Program-made: the position numbers and the translations under genes
Shown: positions 34,528 to 45,121 of the stretch, piece by piece
Position numbering within the stretch: position 1 is the first letter of the stretch
Layout of the letters: each line of letters begins with the position of its first letter
From: Vibrio sp. J1-1
GTDB taxonomy: Bacteria > Pseudomonadota > Gammaproteobacteria > Enterobacterales > Vibrionaceae
Assembly (NCBI RefSeq): GCF_021728395.1
Contig: NZ_JAKKCM010000011.1
Location: forward strand, 84,143 to 148,142
DNA length: 64,000 nucleotides
Direction of reading: 5' to 3'
The notes under the pieces: generated by a model
What the model saw: the letters and a program-made list of their open reading frames with translations, nothing else
The model's database searches: none
What the model was told of the DNA's origin: nothing

Positions 34528-35909
34528 ATAAACTCCATGTTTAAACTCACACGAATTTCCGTGCCTTGTCCTGATTCGCTATTAACCTCAAACATGCCGC
34601 CAATAGCTTGAATTCGTTCTTTCATATTTTGCAGGCCCATATGCTCTAACGTCGATTGCTTGTTTTTATACGCTTTGAGATGGTTCACAGGGATCCCGAC
34701 ACCATCATCGCTGACGGTCAAAATCAACATCCTTCCTTCACGCTGCATGATGATATCGACACCTTGCGCATTCGCGTGCTTTTCTACGTTGTGCAACGCT
34801 TCCTGTACGACTCGATAAAGTGTGGTTTCTACTTGAGGAAGAAACTCTTCACCTTCGATATCGTGTTCAAATACCACCTCTAATTGAGTACGCTCACGTA
34901 ACTCATTCAGATAGGCCTCTATACCTGCAACCAATCCTAAGTCATCCAGCTGAGGGGGTCGTAAATCTTTTGAGATACGTCGAACCTCTACAATCGCCTG
35001 TTCCATGGCATTTTTACTCGCATCTAACTCAAGCTCTTTCTTCTCATCATCTTGCTCTTTAATCACATTATCCAAGCGATATTTGGCGGCCACCAGCAGT
35101 TGGTTTACTCCGTCATGTAATTCTCGTGAGACTCGATGCCGCTCGTTTTCCTGTGAGTCAATAATCTGCTGGTTTAAAACACTGAGCTGCTCATTAGCTA
35201 AACGACGCATGTTAAGGTTCAGTGAAGCTCCCAGCCCTGCGATGACTGTAATCGCGACAAACATCAATACGAACAGCACGCTGCTGGTTTTCCCGATATT
35301 CTGATCGAAGCCATTTTCCATCTGAGCGACTTGTTTCTCGATATCGTCTATGTAGACACCAGTTCCAACCATCCATTGCCATTTATCAAGAGAAATAGCA
35401 TAGCTCAACTTGGGTAGTGGTTCTTTTGTCGATGGTTTATGCCAGAGGTAATTAACAAACCCGCCCCCCGCTCTCCCTGCTTGAATCAGCTCCTGAAGCA
35501 GCTTTTTGCCCGTAAGATCTTCCACGCCCCACCAATTTCGACCAACCCTTTCTGGTTGATAAGGCAGGACTAAAGCATCACCTTGCCAGCTGTAGACAAA
35601 AAAGTACCCGTCTTCCCCATATGTGAGTTGGCTCAATTTTTCGGCCACTAGTTGCTTAGCGACTTGGGGAGATAATGACTCATCCTCGTAGTATGGCTTG
35701 ATACTTTTCACTGCCATTTCTACGTACTGCTTTAGTTCTTGCTTTTTGACCGACAAGACATTGAGTCGTGTTAATGCAACTTGGTCATCAACTAATTGTT
35801 TTGCCTGACTAAATAAGATACTTGCAACGATGACCACAACCACAATCAATGGAACGATGGAAAGTAATATGATGTTTATTGTAAGCCTGCGGTTGCTAAC
35901 CAATCCCAT
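34524..35909 (-). CDS. Sensor histidine kinase with periplasmic single-Cache domain
   Basis: A 461-residue kinase: TM1 at about 9-31, a periplasmic sCache_2-like domain (YGEDGYFFVYSWQGDALVLPYQPE, then GGGFVNYLWHKP and WQWMVGTGVYIDDIE), TM2 near 208-232, a HisKA_3 dimerisation helix with H in RHRVSRELHDGVNQLL, and a HATPase domain (VSDDGVGIP, GLQNMKERIQAIGG). sCache_2 kinases of this layout commonly sense small carboxylates such as pyruvate, which fits the facing TRAP transporter. It heads a kinase-regulator-LysR operon. Confidence 0.9.
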   Translation of the reverse strand: MGLVSNRRLTINIILLSIVPLIVVVVIVASILFSQAKQLVDDQVALTRLNVLSVKKQELKQYVEMAVKSIKPYYEDESLSPQVAKQLVAEKLSQLTYGEDGYFFVYSWQGDALVLPYQPERVGRNWWGVEDLTGKKLLQELIQAGRAGGGFVNYLWHKPSTKEPLPKLSYAISLDKWQWMVGTGVYIDDIEKQVAQMENGFDQNIGKTSSVLFVLMFVAITVIAGLGASLNLNMRRLANEQLSVLNQQIIDSQENERHRVSRELHDGVNQLLVAAKYRLDNVIKEQDDEKKELELDASKNAMEQAIVEVRRISKDLRPPQLDDLGLVAGIEAYLNELRERTQLEVVFEHDIEGEEFLPQVETTLYRVVQEALHNVEKHANAQGVDIIMQREGRMLILTVSDDGVGIPVNHLKAYKNKQSTLEHMGLQNMKERIQAIGGMFEVNSESGQGTEIRVSLNMEFI

Positions 35910-36033
35910 TTTTCGAATCCGTTCTTGTACGTAGTTTTACTGAATCTTCTTATCCAAAATTGCACTTAATACCGACTCAATTTGCGCAATTTTGCTAATG
36001 GAGAGCATCCAATCTCCTTCCTAAACTAAAGCT

Positions 36034-36046
36034 CAATGTAACATTG
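36034..36046. promoter_or_regulatory. Dyad CAATGT-A-ACATTG upstream of the TRAP operon
   Basis: A perfect inverted repeat of 6-base arms around one base lies 74 bases upstream of the TRAP binding-protein start, in the divergent gap with the kinase operon. It could be the binding site of the LuxR-type or LysR regulator encoded across the gap. Function inferred only from position. Confidence 0.5.
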
Positions 36047-36119
36047 CATTAACACCAATTAATACGCTCTGTTCACATTTAGCAATATTAACAAGGAATA
36101 CCCAAACAAGGAGATCTCC

Positions 36120-37193
36120 ATGAATCTTAAGAAAGTTGCCATTGCTACTGCGTTAATGCTTACCGCTTCTGGTCTTTCTGTTAGTGCTCAGGCTGCTGAT
36201 AAGAAGGTACTGCTAAAAACCCCTATTGCCTTTGGTAGCCACCTTCCCGCTCTAGGCACCCCTATCCAATGGTTTGCAGATAGAATTGAACAAACGTCCG
36301 GCGGCACTATCAAAATGAAAATCTACGAACCGGGCAAGTTGGTCAACCCACCAGAGATTCTCGATGCGGTCTCAACGGGTAAAGTGAACGCTGGCTATGC
36401 CATTTCCGGCTACTGGCAAGGTAAACTTCCAGCCTCAGCAATTTTCTCGTCTATTCCTTTTGGCCCAGAAGCCCCAGAGTTTATGGCGTGGCTTTTCTTT
36501 GGTAACGGCTTGAAGCTCTATCAAGAGATGTATGACCAAGGTGGCTTTAATGTCAAAGTGATGCCTTGTGCGATGAACTCTCCTGAAACATCAGGTTGGT
36601 TCCGAAAACCTATTGAAAAACCAGAGGATCTAAAAGGTCTCAATATGCGCTTCTACGGATTAGGGGCGTCTGTGATGGAAAAACTCGGTGTGGGTACGGT
36701 CCAGATCCCAGGTGGCGAGATCTTTGGGGCGCTTGAGAAAGGGGCGATTGACGCTTCTGAATTTTCTCAACCTGCCGTTGATGACCGCTTAGGCTTCCAC
36801 AAAGTAGCTAAGTACAACTACTTCCCTGGCTGGCACCAACAATCAACGGTGTTTGAGTTGTTGATTAACAAAGACACTTGGAATGGCATGAGTTCCACAC
36901 AGCAATCTGCAGTCGAAACCACGTGTATGGCGGCAATGACTTACTCGATCGCAGAAGGTGAAGCGATGCAATACGCCGCGATGGAAAAAGCGAAACAAAA
37001 TGGTGTTGAGATTCGTTACTGGAACCAAGAGATGTTGGATCTATTCAAGAACACTTGGATGGAAGTAGTTGAAGAGAAAAAAGCACAAGACCCATTCTTC
37101 GACAAAGTTTGGACCGACCTGAACAATTTCCGTAAGGGTTACGCGTTGTGGTCATCGAACGGCTTCCTGCCTCGTGAAACACAGAACCAATAG
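36120..37193 (+). CDS. TRAP transporter periplasmic binding protein (DctP family, TakP-like)
   Basis: A 357-residue binding protein with a signal peptide ending SVSAQAADKK, then FGSHLPALGTPIQWFADRIEQTSGG and the long-chain pattern of the TakP/lactate branch: PCAMNSPETSGWFRKPIEKPEDLKGLNMRFYGLGASVMEKLG with the conserved Arg that salt-bridges a ligand carboxylate, and GEIFGALEKGAIDASEFSQP. Family members bind 2-oxoacids, lactate or related monocarboxylates. It is first in a dctPQM-type operon and is followed by an intercistronic hairpin. Confidence 0.92.
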   Translation: MNLKKVAIATALMLTASGLSVSAQAADKKVLLKTPIAFGSHLPALGTPIQWFADRIEQTSGGTIKMKIYEPGKLVNPPEILDAVSTGKVNAGYAISGYWQGKLPASAIFSSIPFGPEAPEFMAWLFFGNGLKLYQEMYDQGGFNVKVMPCAMNSPETSGWFRKPIEKPEDLKGLNMRFYGLGASVMEKLGVGTVQIPGGEIFGALEKGAIDASEFSQPAVDDRLGFHKVAKYNYFPGWHQQSTVFELLINKDTWNGMSSTQQSAVETTCMAAMTYSIAEGEAMQYAAMEKAKQNGVEIRYWNQEMLDLFKNTWMEVVEEKKAQDPFFDKVWTDLNNFRKGYALWSSNGFLPRETQNQ

Positions 37194-37205
37194 TCGATGT
37201 TAATA

Positions 37206-37232
37206 CAAGGCCAGCGTCTCTCGCTGGCCTTG
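37206..37232 (+). other. Intercistronic hairpin between TRAP dctP-like and dctQ-like genes
   Basis: An 11-bp perfect stem (CAAGGCCAGCG / CGCTGGCCTTG) with a TCTCT loop sits right after the binding-protein stop and just before the GGAG of the next gene. There is no T run, so it looks like an RNA stabiliser or partial attenuator giving excess binding protein. Confidence 0.65.
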
Positions 37233-37243
37233 AGGAGTAGCCA

Positions 37244-37786
37244 ATGAGCAAAGTGCTATATTCTTCCCCAACCATTCCACTCTATTTTCAAATCGAGAGG
37301 CTGGTTATTTCCGCGAGTAAAGCGTTAGCTTGGACAAACCTCGCTTTAATTGCGGTGATCATTATTCAGGTCGTAATGCGCAAAGTCTTTTCCAATGGGC
37401 AGATTGCGCTTGAAGAACTGCAATGGCACCTCTATGCCACGGCAGTCATGTTCGGAACCGCTTATGCACAGGTGACCAACTTGCACGTTCGAGTTGACCT
37501 GTTTTATCACAAGTTCTCCGCTCGCAAAAAAGCCCTAGTCGACATACTCGGTATTCTGTTTCTCGCGGCACCATTCGTCGTTGTCGTTATTCTCCATTCC
37601 TACGACTTCGCTTATGAAGCTTGGCGAGTCAATGAGAGTTCAGCCGCACCTTCCGGCTTGCCTTATCGCTGGATGATAAAAGCCGTGATCCCTTTGAGCT
37701 TTAGCTTGCTGCTGCTCTCAATGGTGGCGAAATTATTACGCGATCTGGATACCTTAACTAAAGGAGACAATCATGGAAGCGAATGA
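37244..37786 (+). CDS. TRAP transporter small permease (DctQ-like)
   Basis: A 180-residue protein with four hydrophobic segments and the DctQ pattern: RKVFSNGQIALEELQWHLYATAVMFGTAYAQVTNLHVRVDLFYHKFS. The loop residues E-ELQ and the HVRVD motif are hallmarks of the small TRAP subunit. Its stop overlaps the large-subunit start by 14 bases. A GGAG lies 9 bases before the ATG. Confidence 0.92.
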   Translation: MSKVLYSSPTIPLYFQIERLVISASKALAWTNLALIAVIIIQVVMRKVFSNGQIALEELQWHLYATAVMFGTAYAQVTNLHVRVDLFYHKFSARKKALVDILGILFLAAPFVVVVILHSYDFAYEAWRVNESSAAPSGLPYRWMIKAVIPLSFSLLLLSMVAKLLRDLDTLTKGDNHGSE

Positions 37787-39158
37787 ATGGATTGTTATCG
37801 CCATGTTTGTCTCGTTCATCCTGCTGTTATTCACTGGTATTCCCGTAGCGTACGTGCTCGGTGGGATTGGCATCGTCTTCGCAGCAATCGGTTATTTTGC
37901 CGACCTTTATCTAGACACGTTTACCGGGCTCGATTACACCACCCTCGGTCTCGTTGTTAACCGTATTTATAAGGTGATGGATAACTGGATATTAGTTGCC
38001 CTGCCGATGTTTATCTTTATGGGCAACATGCTCGACAAGTCCGGCATTGCCGAAAAACTGATGACCTCGATGCAGGCGCTATTCGGTAAAGTGCACGGCG
38101 GCTTAGCCATTACCGTGATGGCGATTGGTATCATACTCGCCGCCTCTACAGGCATCATTGGTGCATCGGTTGTGCTGTTAACGGTGATGTCTCTGCCGAG
38201 CATGATGCGTCAGGGCTATCATCTTCCTCTGGCACTTGGAACGGTCGCATCAGCAGGTACATTGGGAATACTGCTTCCGCCATCCATCATGTTAGTGATT
38301 ATGGCAGACCAACTGGGGTTGTCGGTTGGCGACCTATTTATGGGCGCGATTATGCCGGGACTGTTACTGGGTAGCTTATACATTATGTATATCCTTACCG
38401 TTGGTAAAATGACACCAAGCAAAGCGCCGATTCCAGAAAATGTAGAACCTGTTGATTGGAGCCTAATCTTGCAAGTATTCAAGGCTATCACACCGACAGT
38501 TATCCTAATTTTCTGTGTGTTAGGTTCAATTTTCGCAGGTATTGCAACACCAACAGAAGCTTCTGGCATAGGCGCTTTAGGTGCGACACTACTTGCGGCT
38601 TATAACAAGAAGCTCAACTTAAAAGTTCTGAAAGAAGTTCTGCTCTCTTCCTATGGGACAACCGCCTACATATTCATGATCTTCTTGGGTGCATCCTGTT
38701 TTGCCTTGGTTCTGAGGGAGTTAGGTGGTGACGAACTGATTGAGTCATTCCTGAGTGGCTTACCTTTCGGTCAATACGGCATTATCGCGTTTATTCTGTT
38801 GATCGTATTCCTGCTTGGATTCTTCCTCGACTGGATAGAAATCACCCTTATCGCACTGCCGTTGTTAGCACCAGTGGTGGCAAGCTTAGGAATTGAACTT
38901 GACGGTCATGGCGTGGTGGATAACCCAAGTCTGGTATGGTTTGTTATGCTCGTCGCAATGGCGCTGCAAACCAGCTTCCTTACACCACCAGTTGGCTTCG
39001 CTTTGTTCTACTTAAAAGGTGTTTGCCCTGAAGGGGTTTCCCTAAAGGATATCTATCGCGGCGTGATGCCGTTTATCGCTATCCAGTTAGTCGCATTAAT
39101 CTGTCTGGTCGTATGGCCACAATTGGTGTTGTGGTTCCCTAGTGTTGCATATGGTTAA
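37773..39158 (+). CDS. TRAP transporter large permease (DctM-like)
   Basis: A 461-residue membrane protein with about twelve hydrophobic segments, containing GIPVAYVLGGIGIVFA, LPMFIFMGNMLDKSGIAEKLM, LPPSIMLVIMA, ATPTEASGIGALGA and FLDWIEITLIALPLLAPV, all DctM signatures. It carries the Na+-coupled transport path. The operon ends at a strong terminator. Confidence 0.94.
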   Translation: MEANEWIVIAMFVSFILLLFTGIPVAYVLGGIGIVFAAIGYFADLYLDTFTGLDYTTLGLVVNRIYKVMDNWILVALPMFIFMGNMLDKSGIAEKLMTSMQALFGKVHGGLAITVMAIGIILAASTGIIGASVVLLTVMSLPSMMRQGYHLPLALGTVASAGTLGILLPPSIMLVIMADQLGLSVGDLFMGAIMPGLLLGSLYIMYILTVGKMTPSKAPIPENVEPVDWSLILQVFKAITPTVILIFCVLGSIFAGIATPTEASGIGALGATLLAAYNKKLNLKVLKEVLLSSYGTTAYIFMIFLGASCFALVLRELGGDELIESFLSGLPFGQYGIIAFILLIVFLLGFFLDWIEITLIALPLLAPVVASLGIELDGHGVVDNPSLVWFVMLVAMALQTSFLTPPVGFALFYLKGVCPEGVSLKDIYRGVMPFIAIQLVALICLVVWPQLVLWFPSVAYG

Positions 39159-39197
39159 CCGAGCTAGCTGACAAGCGAACAAAAAGTGCTGAAAAAT

Positions 39198-39236
39198 AAA
39201 GCCGCTAAAACAACTTAATGTTTTAGCGGCTTTTTA
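39198..39236. terminator. Strong bidirectional terminator between TRAP and DUF2999 genes
   Basis: A perfect 15-bp stem (AAAGCCGCTAAAACA / TGTTTTAGCGGCTTT) with a 6-base loop and T runs on both strands separates convergent genes. Confidence 0.92.
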
Positions 39237-39257
39237 TCGTTGTTTGAGTTTACTTTG

Positions 39258-39509
39258 TTATTGCTGAAGTTTTTCTTTTGCTTCAACAACTTTTGAAAAG
39301 TCCAAACCTAACTCTTCAACAGCTTCTTTAATTAACACAGGATTTTGCATCACTTGCGCCATCAATGCTTGAAGCTGCTCCTGAGGTAGACCCAACTGGC
39401 TGATAGTTGCCATTGCTGCAAGAGGGTTTTGCGTCAACGCCTGAAATAGCTCATTAATCTGAGCATCACTGATATTGTTTTCTTTCAGCATTGCAAGAAT
39501 CGGGTTCAT
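39258..39509 (-). CDS. Small cytoplasmic protein, DUF2999-like
   Basis: An 83-residue helical protein beginning MNPILAMLKENNISDAQINELFQALTQNPLAAMA. I recognise the pattern as the DUF2999 family common in vibrios; function is unknown. I choose ATG 39509 (AAAGG upstream) over 39527. The protein is Gln/Ala/Leu-rich with paired short helices, and could be a small adaptor. It is a single gene. Confidence 0.78.
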   Translation of the reverse strand: MNPILAMLKENNISDAQINELFQALTQNPLAAMATISQLGLPQEQLQALMAQVMQNPVLIKEAVEELGLDFSKVVEAKEKLQQ

Positions 39510-39616
39510 CAAATTACCTTTAATCACTAAGTAAAACAGACGCGTAGTTTAGCATCTGGTTTTGTCTGTTTATAGTAAGACTTACGCCATTTATAGACCG
39601 GTACGTATCTCTATCG

Positions 39617-40006
39617 TTAGATGACGCTCCGCTTGTTTTCTGGATGTTCTGCCAACTCGATACTTAACGCTTCTTTTTGTTTCAATTTGACGTCTTCCCA
39701 ACTGCTGCCTGATTCGATAGCTGACACGCGTTGTTCGTATTTCTTACAAGCCCTATCCAGAACTTTCTTAGGGTCAATGCCTTTCTCTCTTTCCAACGCT
39801 TTCAGCACATTCAAATAATTCCACAGTACATCGCCAAGTTCGTCTTCCAGATAACAGAGACGATCTTCGGCTATTTCTTCACGTACCTCTTCCACTTCTT
39901 TACCAATTGCAACCAGATAGGTCTCGACACCTTTAAACCAGGTATTGGTCAGATCAAACTCTGACTTCCTCGTCGCAATTGAGAGTAATTCATCAAATTC
40001 TTTCAT
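39617..40006 (-). CDS. MazG-like nucleotide pyrophosphohydrolase
   Basis: A 129-residue protein with the all-alpha NTP pyrophosphatase motif: GKEVEEVREE followed by LEDELGDVLWNYLNVL, the paired EExxE and ExxD metal-binding segments of MazG. These enzymes hydrolyse NTPs to NMP and PPi, some cleaning modified nucleotides. It is a single MazG domain, unlike the two-domain E. coli MazG. It is convergent with nothing close and 44 bases after the thioesterase gene. Confidence 0.85.
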   Translation of the reverse strand: MKEFDELLSIATRKSEFDLTNTWFKGVETYLVAIGKEVEEVREEIAEDRLCYLEDELGDVLWNYLNVLKALEREKGIDPKKVLDRACKKYEQRVSAIESGSSWEDVKLKQKEALSIELAEHPENKRSVI

Positions 40007-40049
40007 ATTCCCTCCATGGAATAGTCATTAGCTACGAGTATACGGTTAG

Positions 40050-40475
40050 CTAACTTTTAGGGCGAATAAATTTTCCTATTGCACTCACTCTGACTTCTTC
40101 ATCTACTATTAGCTGAGCGACTAACTGATAAACACCCCGCTTTTCCCTTTCGCAATGCGCGGTAATTTCAATATGTTCATTTAAAGCAATAGGCGCGTGA
40201 TAGCGGACATCGAGCTGAGCCGTCAGTGCTTCGACACCCATCGACAACAAGCAATTGGTCATCGCGCCATCGAGTAGTGAACTGGCGATACCACCATGCA
40301 ACAGTCCTGTGTAACCTTGATGACGGTTAAGCACATCGAATTCGCCAAAAATGGAATGATCCGATAGCTGTTGGTAATGGACGGATAAAGAGTGGGGATT
40401 GTTTGCAATTGGTGCGCACACTGCGCAATGGTCGTGGGACTGATGAGGTTGATGATGTTCAGTATCTGTTAGCAT
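40050..40475 (-). CDS. PaaI-family hotdog thioesterase with His/Cys-rich N terminus
   Basis: A 141-residue hotdog-fold protein: GYTGLLHGGIASSLLDGAMTNCL is the PaaI/YbgC-type HGG active-site loop, followed by LDVRYHAPIALNEHIEI. It should hydrolyse an acyl-CoA. Unusual is the N-terminal extension, EHHQPHQSHDHCAVC, with six histidines and a CxxC within the first 20 residues, which could bind a metal. It sits upstream of the MazG-like gene on the same strand. Confidence 0.85.
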   Translation of the reverse strand: MLTDTEHHQPHQSHDHCAVCAPIANNPHSLSVHYQQLSDHSIFGEFDVLNRHQGYTGLLHGGIASSLLDGAMTNCLLSMGVEALTAQLDVRYHAPIALNEHIEITAHCEREKRGVYQLVAQLIVDEEVRVSAIGKFIRPKS

Positions 40476-40589
40476 AGTGGCACTTTACACGGTCTAAAAA
40501 TGTGTATTTAGCATATGCCAAATACTCTGGCGGAAGTCGCGAGTAATCTATGTTTGCAGTATGTAGACATTCAACGGCGAACAACAGCC

Positions 40590-40865
40590 TTAGCGTCTTT
40601 GACAGCTAGTACAGCCGCGGCATGCTGAACGGGTAGTTTTGTCCAGCAAACTGCGTTGCACTTTGCAGTACGCATTCTTGAGTGCTCGACGTGCTGAAAA
40701 CCAATCATCGGGTTTGGTCAAAATTAAGTAGCCGTTAAATCGCTTTACTAGTTCGGTGCGATTACTCTCGATAAATTGGCTGTCGAACTCGATCTCGAAA
40801 TAATTCAAGGCCTCTTCTATGCGAGAGAAGCTAGCGATTTTTTCTTGAATAGCATTTTGAGTCAT
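40590..40865 (-). CDS. NifW-like protein with C-terminal CxxCxxC
   Basis: A 91-residue protein whose core, IASFSRIEEALNYFEIEFD through ESNRTELVKRFNGYL, resembles NifW, a protein that helps protect or mature nitrogenase. Residues 82-88 form CRGCTSC, a three-cysteine cluster I do not associate with NifW. No nif gene is in the window. I choose ATG 40865 over a TTG at 40892. It lies beyond the katG terminator and is separately expressed. The resemblance is moderate; a general Fe-S or oxygen-protection role is an inference from family and the nearby katG. Confidence 0.6.
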   Translation of the reverse strand: MTQNAIQEKIASFSRIEEALNYFEIEFDSQFIESNRTELVKRFNGYLILTKPDDWFSARRALKNAYCKVQRSLLDKTTRSACRGCTSCQRR

Positions 40866-40990
40866 AATTCTGCACTTAGGTTGGCCGTTCAACGCAGTTT
40901 AATTGCTATTCATTACGCTTGCTTTGATTTCTAGATGGTTAACGTCCAAAACGGGTTTGATTGCGTGGTGAGATCGCCGATATCACTTAT

Positions 40991-41020
40991 AAAAAACAGG
41001 CGGACATCATGTCCGCCTGT
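40991..41020 (-). terminator. Terminator of katG
   Basis: An 11-bp perfect stem (ACAGGCGGACA / TGTCCGCCTGT) with a 3-base loop lies 42 bases after the katG stop, with an adjacent run of A on the plus strand (T run on the minus strand). Confidence 0.88.
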
Positions 41021-41061
41021 GTTTATTGTAAGCCAGTTAATAACCGTATTCTCTTGTTTCG

Positions 41062-43323
<2,262 letters not shown>

Positions 43324-43421
43324 CTATACACCAGATTGCTGATGACTTTTTGGTCAATATTTTGTTACGTATGAAATGGGTATTTGCAACTAAACATGTA
43401 CCCATTTATCGTTAACTTCCA

Positions 43422-44969
43422 TCAACGGTAAATATCCGTCACGCCCGCATACTTCACTCCAGATAACTGCGCCATATTTCTATCCCATGTCGCTAAATCA
43501 TTTATGTTGAACTGACTTAGGGCATCGTGCCCGCACGCCCTAGCCATAACCTGCATCAGCTCTACAGACGCATCGAAAAAGTTTTTCAATTGTTTGGATG
43601 ATTTTTCGATATCAAGACGCTGCCTTAAATCGGATTTTTGCGTGGCAATGCCCGCGGGACAGTTGTTGGTGTTACAAATTCGTGCTGCGACACACCCGAT
43701 AGATTGCATTGCACTATTTGCAATTGCTACGCCATCCGCCCCTAATGCCAAGGCTTTAACAAAGTCCATTGGCACTCTCAATCCACCAGTTACAATCAGC
43801 GTGACATTGTCACTAACACCTTTTTGATCCAAATATTTACGAGCACGAGCTAAAGCAGGGATGGTTGGAACACTAATGTGGTCACGAAACATTGATGGTG
43901 CTGAACCAGTACCACCACCACGGCCATCTAGAATGATGTAATCCGCACTTGCATCCAAAGCAAACTGAATATCTTGTTCAATATGATTTGCGCTAAGCTT
44001 AAAACCAATGGGTATACCTCCAGTGATGGCACGCACTCTATCTGCGAACTTCCTGAAATCACGTGCAGAATGGAGATCTTTAAATGTCGGAGGCGATATC
44101 GCAGGCTCGCCCTCAGGAATGCCACGTATTTCCGCTATTCTACCTACGTTTTTACTTCCCGGCAGGTGTCCTCCAGTTCCCGTTTTCGCGCCCTGTCCGC
44201 CTTTAAAATGGAAAGCCTGTACGCCATGTAATTTTGACTCAGCGTAGCCAAATTGTGCACTAGCAAGCTCATAAAAATAACGAGAGTTTGCGGCTTGCTC
44301 TTCAGGCAGCATCCCCCCCTCACCAGAGCAAATTCCTGTTCCTGCTAATTCCGCGCCTTTAGCAAGTGCAATTTTTGCCTCCTCCGATAGTGCGCCAAAG
44401 CTCATGTCCGAAACTAATAAAGGGATCGCTAACTTGAGAGGCTTACGTGCGTTTGGTCCAACGATTAACTCGGTCGCTACTGGCACATCTTCCATCAAAG
44501 GTTGCGTGGCCAACTGAGCAACCATAATTTGTATTGCGTCCCAATGTGGTAGAAGGTGTCTTGGTACCCCCATTGCTGCCATGGGGCCATGATTCCCTCG
44601 TTTAGATAACCCTTCCCTCGCCAGTTGGTGAATAAACTCCAGCGTGGGTTCTTCTTGTGTCGACGTAGCCGCAGGTTTTCCGCTTTTCTCTTTCTTAACT
44701 TCCGGTGCTTCGTGCCCTACCTGATCTGCCGTAAATTGTTTATGGGTACCATCGCAAAACGGAGCATTTGAAGTCTGTTTGCAGCGACATAAGTAAGCCT
44801 CTTCATCTTTTTCGGCGACAAAACTCATCGGCTTCAGGCCAGTCCCTGAATGTGAACCATCACAATAGGGTTGGCTCTTAGAGCGACCACAACGACAGAA
44901 ATAATATTCCTGCCCTTCCACCAAGTTGACTTTGATTGGCTTGTTATCGGCGATAATTGATTTACTCAT
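43422..44969 (-). CDS. FMN-binding glutamate synthase-like protein fused to two CDGSH iron-sulfur domains
   Basis: A 515-residue fusion. The N terminus has two CDGSH motifs: ligands C25, C27, C36, H40 and C61, C63, C72, H76, each expected to hold a 2Fe-2S cluster. From about residue 115 it is a GltS-type FMN domain with KGGQGAKTGTGGHLPGSK, DGRGGGTGSAP, VTGGLRVPMDFVKALALGADGVA and a 3Fe-4S cysteine set in CVAARICNTNNCPAGIATQ. I choose ATG 44969 (GGAGG upstream). The glutaminase domain is absent, so it does not make glutamate from glutamine alone. Reaction unknown; it is probably an oxidoreductase. Confidence 0.9.
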   Translation of the reverse strand: MSKSIIADNKPIKVNLVEGQEYYFCRCGRSKSQPYCDGSHSGTGLKPMSFVAEKDEEAYLCRCKQTSNAPFCDGTHKQFTADQVGHEAPEVKKEKSGKPAATSTQEEPTLEFIHQLAREGLSKRGNHGPMAAMGVPRHLLPHWDAIQIMVAQLATQPLMEDVPVATELIVGPNARKPLKLAIPLLVSDMSFGALSEEAKIALAKGAELAGTGICSGEGGMLPEEQAANSRYFYELASAQFGYAESKLHGVQAFHFKGGQGAKTGTGGHLPGSKNVGRIAEIRGIPEGEPAISPPTFKDLHSARDFRKFADRVRAITGGIPIGFKLSANHIEQDIQFALDASADYIILDGRGGGTGSAPSMFRDHISVPTIPALARARKYLDQKGVSDNVTLIVTGGLRVPMDFVKALALGADGVAIANSAMQSIGCVAARICNTNNCPAGIATQKSDLRQRLDIEKSSKQLKNFFDASVELMQVMARACGHDALSQFNINDLATWDRNMAQLSGVKYAGVTDIYR

Positions 44970-45121
44970 GTTGCCTCCAGTTCTGTTACCACCTGTCAGT
45001 GTCGCAGGATTTAACGTAAGCGTAGGACAGGTGCGTATAAGCGTCATTGAACATAGAGAAAATAAGCGTTTGCTTCACATCTCTCCTATACTTTTTAAGG
45101 GTGAATACACGTGGAGGCTTT

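Noticed and set aside
40590-40865. Reading the NifW-like gene as evidence of nitrogen fixation
   Set aside because: No other nif gene is in the window, and the C-terminal cysteines are atypical; the rest of the genome is not visible.
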